Source: an uncultured Desulfobacter sp. (GTDB lineage: Bacteria; Desulfobacterota; Desulfobacteria; Desulfobacterales; Desulfobacteraceae). From it: a stretch of 64,000 bases of DNA. Below, piece by piece: positions 46,777-56,048 of the stretch. Within the stretch, counting starts at the first letter, position 1. Each line of letters begins with the position of its first letter. The stretch spans positions 1,922,001 through 1,986,000 of the forward strand of contig NZ_OY762229.1 in assembly GCF_963665355.1 (NCBI RefSeq), given 5' to 3'. The notes under the pieces are model-generated. The model saw only the letters and a list, made by a program, of their open reading frames with translations, did not search any database and was not told the origin of the DNA. A program made the translations under genes and the position numbers.

Positions 46777-47587
46777 ATCAAACCCCTGCACCCTGCACCA
46801 GGAATTTACAACTTTATTTTGTGACATGATGAACCTTTTGAGGTTTTGCATTGTCCGAACATACCTGGGCATGAGATATTTTTTCCACTGGATGACACGA
46901 ACAGGCTGTTTTGGGCCGGGCCAGGCAAGGCATATGACCCCGTCTCCCGAGTTGTTCAAAGGGCCAGGCCTTCCGGCCGCTCTGTTTCGCCACCATGTAA
47001 AGCAATACCATGAATCTTCGTGTTCCGTGGCTTCTGTGGTCTGTGTGGTTAATGTGCTAAGGGAACGGTTTAAATGTCCCGGACCGCCCATTACCCAGCA
47101 GGCCATTCTGGACAAAGTGAGAACCGCCCACTGGAAAGAGCGCATGGAACCCGGCGGGTATAAAGGACGCCGGGGGTTGCCGCTGGCGGTTCTAACCCAG
47201 GTGGTAGAGGACAGCCTTCGGGCATACGATCTGCCCTTTAAAAAAGTTGAAATGATCCAGGGGCCCCTGGCCCAAGGCGCAACCAGGTTCCGGCAGCAGA
47301 TCCTTGGGTGCCTTAAAAATTTCCAATCACTGGACAAATGCCTGATCATTGCCCATTTTGACCAGGGGGCGTTTATAAAAGAGTTGAACATCCCCCATAT
47401 TTCACCTGTGGGGGGATTTGATCTGTCAACCGATGTTGTGACCATCCTTGATGTCGATCCCGACCAGAAGCTGCCCTACCGTATTTCTTTCGACAGGTTT
47501 TACAAAGGTATCTCCATCCCATACGCCGGGGTGTTCAAGCCTTTCGGGTATGAACGGGGGGGGATTGTGGTCATCCACTTGACTTAG
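46742..47587 (+). CDS. Phytochelatin synthase-like cysteine peptidase
   Basis: 281 residues (an ATG at 46766 is also possible). It has the papain-like triad of the phytochelatin synthase family: Cys94 in ESSCSVAS, His219 in PHISPVGGFD and Asp237 in TILDVD. Bacterial members are known to hydrolyse glutathione to gamma-Glu-Cys more readily than to make phytochelatins. A stretch before residue 60 may be a membrane-associated helix (RYFFHWM). The natural substrate in this organism is unknown. It ends 4 nt into the convergent acyltransferase gene. Confidence 0.82.
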   Translation: MDRYKRLFMKNKSNPCTLHQEFTTLFCDMMNLLRFCIVRTYLGMRYFFHWMTRTGCFGPGQARHMTPSPELFKGPGLPAALFRHHVKQYHESSCSVASVVCVVNVLRERFKCPGPPITQQAILDKVRTAHWKERMEPGGYKGRRGLPLAVLTQVVEDSLRAYDLPFKKVEMIQGPLAQGATRFRQQILGCLKNFQSLDKCLIIAHFDQGAFIKELNIPHISPVGGFDLSTDVVTILDVDPDQKLPYRISFDRFYKGISIPYAGVFKPFGYERGGIVVIHLT

Positions 47588-48231
47588 CGGTGCAGGCCCG
47601 GCAGCATTATCTTTTCAAGCCGTTGCAGCAGGGCTTCAAAGCTTTCTTTTTCTTCCCCGCAGATATGGATGGGATCGAAAAAACGCAGCCGGACCCTGGC
47701 AAAGGGTTTGGGCAGCATGAACCGGTCCCAGGAATTAAAATACCAGGCCTGATCCGCATCGGTAAAAAAGGGGACCAGTACGGCATTGGTCTGCAATGCC
47801 ATTTTGATTATGCCCGGTTTGACCTTGCCCATGGGTCCGGTGGGTCCGTCCAGAATATGGCCGCCAAAGCCATGGGTATTGAGATGCTCAATCATTTCTG
47901 CCAGGGCCTCTTTGCCCCCCACTGAGGATGAGCCCCGTGGTGTGTGCCATCCTGAACGACTGGCTACTGCGCAGATAAGCTCACCGTCTCTGCTCTGGGA
48001 AATCATCAGTCCCGGATTATACCGGGCATATGTTTTAAAGTGCCGGATAGCCGCAAAGAACTGCTGGTGCCAGGTCACCAAAATGATGGGCTGATTTTCG
48101 TTAAGCAGAACCCGCCAGGTCTTTTCATTTTCAACCCTGAACCTGAAGGTTGCCGTGTAAAGGCGTATGAAATAATAGAGAAAGCCACCAAAGGCCCGGG
48201 TATAAATAATAGATTTAAGCTGTTTTACCAT
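47584..48231 (-). CDS. DUF374 lysophospholipid acyltransferase-like protein
   Basis: About 215 residues from ATG 48231 (MVKQLKSI). The frame is open to 48459, but that part lacks homology. Hallmarks are VTWHQQFFAA, SQSRDGELIC, RGSSSVGG and DGPTGPMGKVKPG, the DUF374 branch of the PlsC-like acyltransferases, related to lipid A or Kdo-lipid acylation genes. It probably acts at the inner membrane on a lipid acceptor, unknown here. No clear ribosome site precedes the chosen start. Confidence 0.78.
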   Translation of the reverse strand: MVKQLKSIIYTRAFGGFLYYFIRLYTATFRFRVENEKTWRVLLNENQPIILVTWHQQFFAAIRHFKTYARYNPGLMISQSRDGELICAVASRSGWHTPRGSSSVGGKEALAEMIEHLNTHGFGGHILDGPTGPMGKVKPGIIKMALQTNAVLVPFFTDADQAWYFNSWDRFMLPKPFARVRLRFFDPIHICGEEKESFEALLQRLEKIMLPGLHR

Positions 48232-48421
48232 TTTAAATATTCCATGGGGGGATAAGAGTAATGGCCGTGAGGCTAACAGACAGGAATGAAAAAAATCAAG
48301 AGGAAAGTCATTCGCCTGCCAATTTATCAATAGCTTTGAGCCTGTTCTCCTTTTTAGGGAATATATGGTTGACGATGCAACCAAGCTGGTTTGACATGCC
48401 CGCCATCCGGACTTTTTTTTC

Positions 48422-48449
48422 TTGACACCCTGATCTGCTTGGATAGTAT
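48422..48449 (+). promoter_or_regulatory. Sigma-70-type promoter of dctP
   Basis: TTGACA (48422-48427), a 16-bp spacer and TAGTAT (48444-48449), 58 bp before the dctP ATG. No -24/-12 motif is seen, unlike many dctP genes. Confidence 0.5.
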
Positions 48450-48506
48450 AGGGCATCATATTAATTTACTTACAATTATTATAGTTACTTTTACGCTGGA
48501 GGAACC

Positions 48507-49496
48507 ATGAAAAAATGGTCTGTTTTATTTGTGTTTATGATTTGCCTGGCCTGGGTATCCCATGTTTCAGCCCAAACGACTCTTAGATATTCCAATTTTT
48601 TCCCGGCCACACATATCCAGAGCAAGCTTGCCGAAAGCTGGTGCAAGGAAGTTGAAAAAAGAACCAATGGAGACGTGGTTATTCAATATTACCCGGCCTC
48701 CAATCTGACCAAAGCCCCCCAGACATACGACGGGGTGGTTGAGGGCATTGCCCATATCGGTATGACCGCTTTGGGATACTCCCGGGGCCGGTTCCCGGTG
48801 GCAGAAGCCATTGACCTGCCCATGGGCTACATCTCCGGAGTCCAGGCCACGGCCGTGGCCAACGCCATGTATGAAAAATTCAAACCCGAAGAATTTAAAG
48901 ACACCCATATCCTGTTCTTCCATGCCCATGGCCCGGGCCTGATTCACACCCGGAACAAGGAGGTGAATACCCTGGAAGACTTAAAGGGCCTTAAAATCAG
49001 AAGTACGGGAACCAGCGGCCTGGTCATGGCTGCCCTGGGTGCATCTCCGGTGGGCAAAAGCATGGGAGAATGTTACCAAATGCTGCAAAAAGGCGTTGTG
49101 GACGGCTCCTGTCATCCCGTTGAATCCAACAAAGGCTGGAAACTGGGTGAAGTGGTCCATTACATGATTCAGAATTTTTCCACCGCGTATACCACAACAT
49201 TCGGGGTCTTTATGAACAAAAAGGCGTGGAACCAGCTCTCCCCGGATCAGCAGAATGTGATTACCGAGATAAGCCGGGAGTGGGCAGGCAAACACGGAGA
49301 GGCCTGGGATGAATCTGACAAGGAGGGGATGGCGTTTTTCATGGAAAAAGGGGGCGTTGTGATTCCCCAATCCCAGGAAGAATCCGAAAAGTGGCGTAAG
49401 GCTGCCGAACCCGCCATTGACAGCTATATCGAAAAAGTATCTGCCAAAGGGGTGGATGGAAAGGCTGTTGTGGATTTCATAAAAGCCAATATGTAA
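48507..49496 (+). CDS. dctP: TRAP transporter substrate-binding protein (DctP family)
   Basis: 329 residues with signal peptide 1-22 (ends VSAQ). The family pattern is clear: LRYSNFFPATH at the mature start, GIAHIGMTALGYSRGRFP, and LKGLKIRSTGTSG containing the arginine that usually binds the carboxylate. GGAGGAACC precedes the ATG. It captures an organic acid in the periplasm for DctQM. The ligand (C4-dicarboxylate or other acid) cannot be read off. Confidence 0.9.
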   Translation: MKKWSVLFVFMICLAWVSHVSAQTTLRYSNFFPATHIQSKLAESWCKEVEKRTNGDVVIQYYPASNLTKAPQTYDGVVEGIAHIGMTALGYSRGRFPVAEAIDLPMGYISGVQATAVANAMYEKFKPEEFKDTHILFFHAHGPGLIHTRNKEVNTLEDLKGLKIRSTGTSGLVMAALGASPVGKSMGECYQMLQKGVVDGSCHPVESNKGWKLGEVVHYMIQNFSTAYTTTFGVFMNKKAWNQLSPDQQNVITEISREWAGKHGEAWDESDKEGMAFFMEKGGVVIPQSQEESEKWRKAAEPAIDSYIEKVSAKGVDGKAVVDFIKANM

Positions 49497-49631
49497 CAAA
49501 TCGGTATAAACCGATATAGTTTGGATTAACCGCGCTTCCTGGGCGCAGGTGCAACTTTATGGAAGAATTCGTTTCCCCAAGCGGATTCTTCCTAATTTTT
49601 TGTTAAAACATTGACAATGACAGGCTATCGT

Positions 49632-50126
49632 ATGACATTACTGGACCGTTTTTTTAACGTTGTTTCCGACCTGCTCAAATCTGCCGGGGCCTTGGCCCTG
49701 ACACTGATGATGCTCATTACAGTGGCAGATGTCGCAGGCCGTTTTTTCAAACATCCCATTTTCGGGTCCGTTGAGATTGTGGGGTTTCTGGCGGTGGCCG
49801 TGGCTGCTGCTGCCTTGCCTCACACTTATAAGGTGGGCGGGCACGTGGGGGTGGAGATCATGACCCGCCTTCTGCCACGTAAAATACGACTGCTGGTGGA
49901 CCTGTTTACCCGGATCCTGACCCTGATCCTTTTTTCCGTGATTGCCTGGCAGATGTTTGTTTATGCCAAAGACATGCAACAGGCCGGTGAAGTCTCCATG
50001 AACCTGGAATTCCCCCTCCACTATATTGTCCTTGTCCTGGCTGTGAGTCTGGTTTTTTTTTCGGGTACCGTTCTTCAGCAGATTGTTGATACCGTCAACC
50101 AGTTAATGAAAGGTAAAACCGAATGA
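49632..50126 (+). CDS. dctQ: TRAP transporter small permease (DctQ)
   Basis: About 164 residues; ATG 49632, with upstream alternatives at 49617 and TTG 49611 and no strong ribosome site to decide. Four transmembrane helices; VADVAGRFFKHPIFGSVEIV is the usual DctQ signature. It overlaps dctM by 4 nt and forms the membrane complex with it. Confidence 0.9.
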   Translation: MTLLDRFFNVVSDLLKSAGALALTLMMLITVADVAGRFFKHPIFGSVEIVGFLAVAVAAAALPHTYKVGGHVGVEIMTRLLPRKIRLLVDLFTRILTLILFSVIAWQMFVYAKDMQQAGEVSMNLEFPLHYIVLVLAVSLVFFSGTVLQQIVDTVNQLMKGKTE

Positions 50127-51442
50127 GCCCCGTTCTCACAGGAATTGTCGGTATTGCCGCCATGATCATTATGTTCATGACCCAGATGCCTGTTGCCTTT
50201 GTCATGGCCCTGGTGGGGTTTGCCGGTTTTTCACTGATGACCAGCCCTGATGCAGGGCTCGCCCTTTTATCCAGAAATATTTATGAAACCTTCGCCTCCT
50301 ATGATTTGACCACGATCCCGTTGTTTATTCTTATGGGGCAGCTGGGATTTAACTCCGGCATATCCAAGCGACTTTATTCCGCAGGGTATAAATTTTTAGG
50401 TAGTGTGCCCGGAGGGCTTGCCATGGCAACGGTAACAGCCTGTACGGCATTCGGGGCCGTATGCGGCTCAAGTCCGGCCACAGCTGCAACCATGGCAACG
50501 GTGGGCTTGCCGGAAATGAAACGGTTTAATTATGATGATGCACTGGCGACGGGTTCTGTGGCGTCGGGAGGAGGCATCGGTATGATCATGCCCCCGTCCG
50601 TGGTGCTGATAATTTACGGGATTTTAACGGAGCAGTCCATTGGTCAGCTCTTTATGGCCGGTATATTCCCCGCCCTTCTTGTGACCCTGCTTTTTATCTG
50701 TGCTGTGTTTGTCACTTGCCGTATAAACAAAAACGCCGGGCCTGCCGGGGAAAAATTTTCCTGGGCCGAGCGGTTAAAAGCACTTTGGGGACTTGGCGAG
50801 ACCCTGACGATTTTTTTCCTGGTGGTGGGTGGTATTTTCTACGGACTTTTCACCCCTACCGAAGCTGCCTCCATAGGTGCTTTCGGCGTTCTGGTCATTG
50901 CAGTTATAAGACGTCAGCTCACCTGGAAGGGATTCGTCAAGTCTTTGATGGAGACATTGACCACCTCATGCATGGTTTTAATGCTCATTACAGGAGCCGT
51001 AATTTTCGGCAAATTCCTGGCCGTTACCAGGATCCCCTTTGAGATCGCATCCTGGGTGGGCGGGCTTAATATGGCACCGGCCCTGGTTATCGCCGTCATC
51101 ATTTTCATCTATTTTATCGGCGGCTGTTTCATGGATGCCCTGGCTTTCGTCACCCTCACAGTTCCCATATTTTTTCCTGTTGTCATGGAGCTGGGATATG
51201 ATCCCATCTGGTTTGGAATTATTATTGTTATGGTCACGGAAATGGGGGTTATTACTCCTCCTGTGGGCATCAATGTTTACGTGGTGTACGGGGTGGCAAG
51301 AAACGTCTTATCCCATAATGTGGCCCTGGAAACTATATTTAAGGGTATAACGCCGTTTTTAGTGGCGCTGATTATCGGGATTGCCATTCTTATCGCCTTG
51401 CCCTGGATTATCCTGTTTCTGCCCCATTTGATGTATTCCTAG
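50123..51442 (+). CDS. dctM: TRAP transporter large permease (DctM)
   Basis: 439 residues, about 12 hydrophobic segments. Signature stretches GAVCGSSPATAATMA, GGGIGMIMPPSV and the C-terminal GVITPPVGINVYVV are those of the DctM/UIT3 family. It couples substrate import to an ion gradient. Last gene of dctPQM. Confidence 0.93.
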   Translation: MSPVLTGIVGIAAMIIMFMTQMPVAFVMALVGFAGFSLMTSPDAGLALLSRNIYETFASYDLTTIPLFILMGQLGFNSGISKRLYSAGYKFLGSVPGGLAMATVTACTAFGAVCGSSPATAATMATVGLPEMKRFNYDDALATGSVASGGGIGMIMPPSVVLIIYGILTEQSIGQLFMAGIFPALLVTLLFICAVFVTCRINKNAGPAGEKFSWAERLKALWGLGETLTIFFLVVGGIFYGLFTPTEAASIGAFGVLVIAVIRRQLTWKGFVKSLMETLTTSCMVLMLITGAVIFGKFLAVTRIPFEIASWVGGLNMAPALVIAVIIFIYFIGGCFMDALAFVTLTVPIFFPVVMELGYDPIWFGIIIVMVTEMGVITPPVGINVYVVYGVARNVLSHNVALETIFKGITPFLVALIIGIAILIALPWIILFLPHLMYS

Positions 51443-51533
51443 AAAATTGGCACAAAGTGAGGGGAGGGGAGACGAATGCCATCTCACTGGCAAGTTCCCA
51501 CATAGGATGATGTAGGCGTTTTTTAGTCTAATA

Positions 51534-52973
51534 TCAGCGTGAAGCTTTATAGCTTCGGGCTTTGGCGATCAGGGAAGGGGCCCACCCGGTGGTGCCGAGG
51601 GCATGGATGTGGGTATAGGTGCCGAAAGTATTGTTTTGAAAGAAACCATCCTTTTTTTCAAGTATGCCCTTCCCCCGGATCATTTTAAACGCCATGGCCG
51701 TATCGTCATAGTCAATGGAAAGGACTTTGGAGTACCGGAATTCATGGCCTCGCAGCACTTCTCCCCTGGCGTAAAAAGGATTTTCATTCACCACTTCAAC
51801 TTCAGTGTACCCATGGCCCTGGGGGCGTTTGGACAGTCCAAACCGCAGGGGAAGAATTCCTGTCATGGAGTAAACCACATCATCAAGGCAAATGCTCTCC
51901 CCAAGGAATATCAAACCGCCGCATTCGGCATAAATGGGAAGGCCGCTGCGGGACAATTCTTTTAAATTATTTCTGAACGTCTCATTGGCAGACAGCTGGG
52001 CTGCATGGGTTTCGGGAAAGCCGCCTCCCATATAAATGGCGTCTACTTCGGGGATGTCGGACTGGGATAAGGGGCTGATGAATTTAATTCGGGCCCCCAG
52101 ATTTTCCAAGGCCTCAATGTTGTCAGGATAATAAAACTGAAATGCGGAATCCCGGACAATGCCAATGGTAACAGTCATATTATCTGATACCGGCTCTTGA
52201 TTTTCAGGTGTGCTGACAGCCGGGATTGTTTCCTGAAAGGGGATGTCGACATCGGGCATGCCTTTCCCTTTATACGAGGAGACCTTTGAAAACAGCTCAT
52301 CAATATCAATATTATCAAGAGCCACCTGCCTGGCCCGGGACAGGGATATATCGCTTCCTGCATGTTCTTCGGAAGTGACAAGCCCCATATGACGTTCAGG
52401 AAAATCTTCCTCTTTAAGCTTTGGCACGGCACCCAGGACCGGGATGTTGCAGAACCGTTCAATATTTGCCCGGACTTTTCCCTCATGCCGCTTTCCGGCC
52501 AGTCGATTGAGAATAACGCCGCAAATGTTGATGTCCGGATCAAACTGCATGCAGCCCATGAGTACAGCGGCCATGGTTCGGGTGGATTTGGTGCAGTCCA
52601 GTACAAGCACCACAGGAAGATCAAGCAACTTGGCAAGTTCGCTGGTGGAGGTGGTCCCTTCCATATCAATGCCGTCGAAAAGACCGCGGTTGCCCTCGAC
52701 CATGGCAATGTCACAGGATTGGGAATGGGTGAGATAAGACGTTTGCACCGTAGACTGGGTGCACAGATAGGTATCAAGATTATAGCAGGGGCGGCCGGCT
52801 GCCCGTGATAGCCAGCCGGCGTCAATATAGTCAGGACCCTTTTTAAAGGGGGCCACTGTTATATTCCGGGCTTTCCATGCGGCAGTTATCCCAAGGGATA
52901 TTATTGTCTTACCCGAACCACCCCTGAGTCCGGCAATGACAACTCCAGGGACTTTTTCCCTACTGACAGTCAT
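51534..52973 (-). CDS. cbiA: Cobyrinic acid a,c-diamide synthase
   Basis: 479 residues. The N-terminal P-loop (GLRGGSGKTIISLGI) and nucleotide domain are followed by a class I glutamine amidotransferase-like domain with nucleophile Cys in YAECGGLIFLG and IYMGGGFPETH. CbiA/CobB enzymes amidate side chains a and c of cobyrinate. In sulfate reducers this gene is often linked to dsrABD, where amidation of the siroheme of sulfite reductase has been discussed; that link is inference. It follows dsrD on the minus strand. Confidence 0.88.
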   Translation of the reverse strand: MTVSREKVPGVVIAGLRGGSGKTIISLGITAAWKARNITVAPFKKGPDYIDAGWLSRAAGRPCYNLDTYLCTQSTVQTSYLTHSQSCDIAMVEGNRGLFDGIDMEGTTSTSELAKLLDLPVVLVLDCTKSTRTMAAVLMGCMQFDPDINICGVILNRLAGKRHEGKVRANIERFCNIPVLGAVPKLKEEDFPERHMGLVTSEEHAGSDISLSRARQVALDNIDIDELFSKVSSYKGKGMPDVDIPFQETIPAVSTPENQEPVSDNMTVTIGIVRDSAFQFYYPDNIEALENLGARIKFISPLSQSDIPEVDAIYMGGGFPETHAAQLSANETFRNNLKELSRSGLPIYAECGGLIFLGESICLDDVVYSMTGILPLRFGLSKRPQGHGYTEVEVVNENPFYARGEVLRGHEFRYSKVLSIDYDDTAMAFKMIRGKGILEKKDGFFQNNTFGTYTHIHALGTTGWAPSLIAKARSYKASR

Positions 52974-52992
52974 GAATTAAGCAAAATAGGTT

Positions 52993-53253
52993 CTATGCTT
53001 CGCCCTCGGAGGAATGCTGGATGCCAGCACCCTTCAGACCGTACATAGTGGTAGATCCGGAGGACCAGAATTCGAGGACCTGTTCTTCTACCATTTTATT
53101 AATAACCTTTTTAATTTCCCGGGGTTTGTCATCGGGGAAAAGTTTATAAAAGTCTTTAATATAAAATTTGGTTTTGCTGCCGGCCTTTCCCTGAAGCCAA
53201 TCAACAACGGCTTTCGTGGCTGCTTCTTTATCGTTCAGAAGATCGCTTGCCAT
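52993..53253 (-). CDS. dsrD: Dissimilatory sulfite reductase-associated protein DsrD
   Basis: 86 residues from MASDLLNDKEAATK (53253), which has AAAGGAG before it; the longer frame to 53316 lies in the dsrB-dsrD spacer. It is a winged-helix protein (YIKDFYKLFPDDKPREIKKV). DsrD is found with reductive-type DsrAB and is known to stimulate sulfite reduction by DsrAB. It lies between dsrB and cbiA. Confidence 0.93.
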   Translation of the reverse strand: MASDLLNDKEAATKAVVDWLQGKAGSKTKFYIKDFYKLFPDDKPREIKKVINKMVEEQVLEFWSSGSTTMYGLKGAGIQHSSEGEA

Positions 53254-53356
53254 GTTAGACTCCTTTCCTTTCGGTTGAAAGGGATGAACCGGAGAACAAA
53301 ATGCACCCCGGTCCATCCGATATTAAATAATGTTTAAACCCAAATTAATTTAAAAA

Positions 53357-54505
53357 TTAGAATTTAAACTGAGTGGACTGACGCCAGCTCATGTAGGCCT
53401 GCTGACGGAAATCGTCAATCAGGTGGTGGGTGAAGTCAAGTTCACAAGCTTCAAAGAATTTTTCCCATCCGATTCTCTCCGCCCAGTCACCCAGACGTTC
53501 GTATTTGTTGGCGCCGTTTGAGTAGGCGTTAACAATCTTTTTGATGGCGTCGGTCATGGACGGCCAGCGGGGCATTTCGTTGGGCAGGAAGGCCACAACA
53601 ACCTTGGAGAATTTCGGATCGGAAATACGGTTGGACACCTTGCCGCCAGCCATGAGAACGATACCGTCACCGTCGGCGTCGGCAAGGGGCATGGAGGGGC
53701 ACATGGTGTAGCAGTTACCGCAGTACATGCAGCGTTCGTTTTTAACTTCAACGGATTTTACTTCAGTGCCGTTGGCCAGTTTAACTTTTGCCGGTTTGAT
53801 GGCTGCGGTGGGGCATGCGGAAACGGCCAAGGGGATTTCGCAAACCTTGTCCAGGTATTCATGGTCAAGCATTGGCGGTTTTCTGTGGTAACCCAGAATG
53901 GCGATGTCAGAACAGTGAACAGCACCGCACATGTTCAGGCAGCAAGCCATGGAAACACGAAGCTGTGCAGGCATTCTCATCTGTTGGAAATCGTCAAACA
54001 GTGCATCCATGGTGACCTTTACAGTACCGGAAGCATCAGTTGCCGGGGTATGACAGTGGATCCAGCCCTGGGTGTGAACGATGTTGGTGACGCCGGCACC
54101 AGTGCCGCCGATGGGGAATTTAAAGGAACCGCCGGCGTACTTTCTGGAAGCCAGATCGTTTTTCAGGGGCTCTACTTTGTCCTTGGAGTCAACCATGAAC
54201 TCAATGTTGTTACGGGTGGTGAAACGGACATACCCGTCACAATGTTTGTCGGCAATCTCACAGATTTCATTGATGTGAGCAGTGCCCATCAGACGCGCAC
54301 CACCAACTCTTACGGTATATACTTCATCACCGGAATCGGCCACATGAACCAGTACGCCGGGCTCCAGGATTTCATGGTGGGACCATTTGCCTTTATTTTT
54401 AGCGATAACAGGAGGATAGAAATCGTTAAAGTCTCTGGGACCGATGTCGGTGATCCTGTTTTGCATCGGGTTTTTGGGATCATACCCTGTGGAAATAAAT
54501 GCCAT
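53357..54505 (-). CDS. dsrB: Dissimilatory sulfite reductase beta subunit
   Basis: 382 residues. The siroheme/4Fe-4S ligands lie in [11 protein letters not shown] with further cysteines, and there is an inserted ferredoxin domain ([12 protein letters not shown]). With DsrA it reduces sulfite in the last step of sulfate respiration, passing product via DsrC. It starts 15 bp after dsrA and is co-transcribed with it. Confidence 0.97.
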   Translation of the reverse strand: MAFISTGYDPKNPMQNRITDIGPRDFNDFYPPVIAKNKGKWSHHEILEPGVLVHVADSGDEVYTVRVGGARLMGTAHINEICEIADKHCDGYVRFTTRNNIEFMVDSKDKVEPLKNDLASRKYAGGSFKFPIGGTGAGVTNIVHTQGWIHCHTPATDASGTVKVTMDALFDDFQQMRMPAQLRVSMACCLNMCGAVHCSDIAILGYHRKPPMLDHEYLDKVCEIPLAVSACPTAAIKPAKVKLANGTEVKSVEVKNERCMYCGNCYTMCPSMPLADADGDGIVLMAGGKVSNRISDPKFSKVVVAFLPNEMPRWPSMTDAIKKIVNAYSNGANKYERLGDWAERIGWEKFFEACELDFTHHLIDDFRQQAYMSWRQSTQFKF

Positions 54506-54520
54506 TATGATTCTCCCTTT

Positions 54521-55846
54521 TTATCTTAAGTGATGTTTTCTGTAATCGTCAACGTCACGTTCCCAGCCACCCGTTACTTCGTCTTCTTTCCAGAAGATGT
54601 AGGGGTTGGTTCTCGGGTAGGCAACATGCTGGGGCATCGCTTCGATACCGGTCACTTCCAGAAGTTTCTGGAAACCCTGGCGCATAATCAGCTCGCCAAG
54701 ACGTTCACGGTTCTTGCCTTCTTCCATCCACCAATCCCATACGTTTTCAATGATTTCTGTGATTTCTTCGTAATCATTTTCAGGATTGACTTCAACAAAG
54801 GGAACCAGCAGAGAGCCCATCTGGGCACCGTCAAGGATCGGAGCCTTGGCACCGCAGAGAATGGACAGACCAGTCTCTTTACCGATTTTAAGGGCTTTGG
54901 GCATAACACAGATACAGTGCATGCAGCGGGTGCAATTGGCATTGTCAATGGTCAGTTTTTTGTTTTCAAACTTCATGCAGCCTGTGGGGCAAAGTCCGAT
55001 AACTTCTTTCTGGATGTCAAAGGGACCCCAGTCTTTGCCTTTGTGGGCACCGGCGTTGGGGGGGTATGCAGCATCGCCTTCAACATATTTGTTAACCGCG
55101 TCCTGATCAATGCGGATGTCGTCTTTCCAGGTACCGATGAAGGACATGTCGGAACGGGCGATGGACGCCACGCAGCAGTTGGGGCAGCCGTCAAGTTTGA
55201 ATTTAAACTTGTAGGGGAATGCCGGACGATGCAGCTCATCCTGATATTCGTTGGTCAGGAAATGGCACAGTGCGCTAGTGTCGTAGCAGGCATATTCACA
55301 TCTGGACTGGCCAAGGCAGTCAGCAGGGGTTCTCAGGTTGGAGCCGGAACCACCCAGATCCTGGTTCATATCGTGGGTCAGTGTCCAGAACACTTCTTCC
55401 AACTGGGGAGTCGTGGTGCCCAGCAGAATGATGTCGCCGGTGGCGCCGTGCATATTGGTAACTCCGGAGCCCCTGAAGTCCCACAGATCGGTCAGTTGTC
55501 TGAGGTATTCGGTTGTGTAGTATTTACCAGCAGGCTGGTTTACGCGGATGGTGTGGAAATGTTCAACACCGGGGAACAGTTTGGGCTGGTCGCAGTAACG
55601 ACCGATAACGCCGCCGCCGTAACCGAATACGCCAACGATGCCGCCGTGTTTCCAGTGGGTACGTCCATGTTTGTAAGAGAGTTCCAAAACACCGAGAAGA
55701 TCGTCTACACAATCCTGGGGAATCTGAAATTCAACGCCTTTTTCGTTTTTTGCTCTGACTTCTGCCTGCTGTTTCAGGTCAGAAACGAAGCTAGGCCACG
55801 GGCCAGATTCCAGCTCGTCCAGTAAAGGAGTTTGATGCTTAGCCAT
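54521..55846 (-). CDS. dsrA: Dissimilatory sulfite reductase alpha subunit
   Basis: 441 residues. Seen are the CLGQSRCEYACYD and GCPNCCVASIARSD cluster ligands and a ferredoxin domain (NCTRCMHCICVMPKA). It is the catalytic alpha subunit of DsrAB. The dsrABD-cbiA order and the presence of dsrD mark the reductive, sulfate-reducer type. GGAGG precedes the ATG. A leader with two inverted repeats lies upstream. Confidence 0.97.
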   Translation of the reverse strand: MAKHQTPLLDELESGPWPSFVSDLKQQAEVRAKNEKGVEFQIPQDCVDDLLGVLELSYKHGRTHWKHGGIVGVFGYGGGVIGRYCDQPKLFPGVEHFHTIRVNQPAGKYYTTEYLRQLTDLWDFRGSGVTNMHGATGDIILLGTTTPQLEEVFWTLTHDMNQDLGGSGSNLRTPADCLGQSRCEYACYDTSALCHFLTNEYQDELHRPAFPYKFKFKLDGCPNCCVASIARSDMSFIGTWKDDIRIDQDAVNKYVEGDAAYPPNAGAHKGKDWGPFDIQKEVIGLCPTGCMKFENKKLTIDNANCTRCMHCICVMPKALKIGKETGLSILCGAKAPILDGAQMGSLLVPFVEVNPENDYEEITEIIENVWDWWMEEGKNRERLGELIMRQGFQKLLEVTGIEAMPQHVAYPRTNPYIFWKEDEVTGGWERDVDDYRKHHLR

Positions 55847-55884
55847 TTACTTTCCTCCGTTAAAAGTTGATTTACATGCAACAA

Positions 55885-56024
55885 TGAAAAGGTTGTTCCA
55901 AACTTTTCATCAATATTCTTTTCTCTATCATTTCAAAGCGTTGGCAAGAATAAAAACGCTTCAAATCAGACATTATAAGCAAAATAACATAGCTGATATA
56001 GAATTTATAAGTCCGCATGTCAAT
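55885..56024 (-). promoter_or_regulatory. dsrA leader: promoter candidate and inverted repeats
   Basis: On the minus strand TTGACA (56024-56019), an 18-bp spacer and TATATC (56000-55995). Downstream are two inverted repeats: AAGCGTT/AACGCTT (55936-55942 with 55955-55961) and TGAAAAG/CTTTTCA (55885-55891 with 55903-55909). Either could be a regulator site or an mRNA-stabilising hairpin. The regulator is not known. Confidence 0.45.
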
Positions 56025-56048
56025 AAAAACCTGTCATCACAGATATGA

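Noticed and set aside
48231-48459. N-terminal extension of the DUF374 acyltransferase
   Set aside because: The open frame reaches 48459, but the added 76 residues lack family similarity and end close to the dctP promoter.
54530-55825. A long open frame (431 codons) on the plus strand opposite dsrA
   Set aside because: It is an antisense shadow of dsrA; the translation has no family features and the minus strand has conserved cysteine motifs and a ribosome site.
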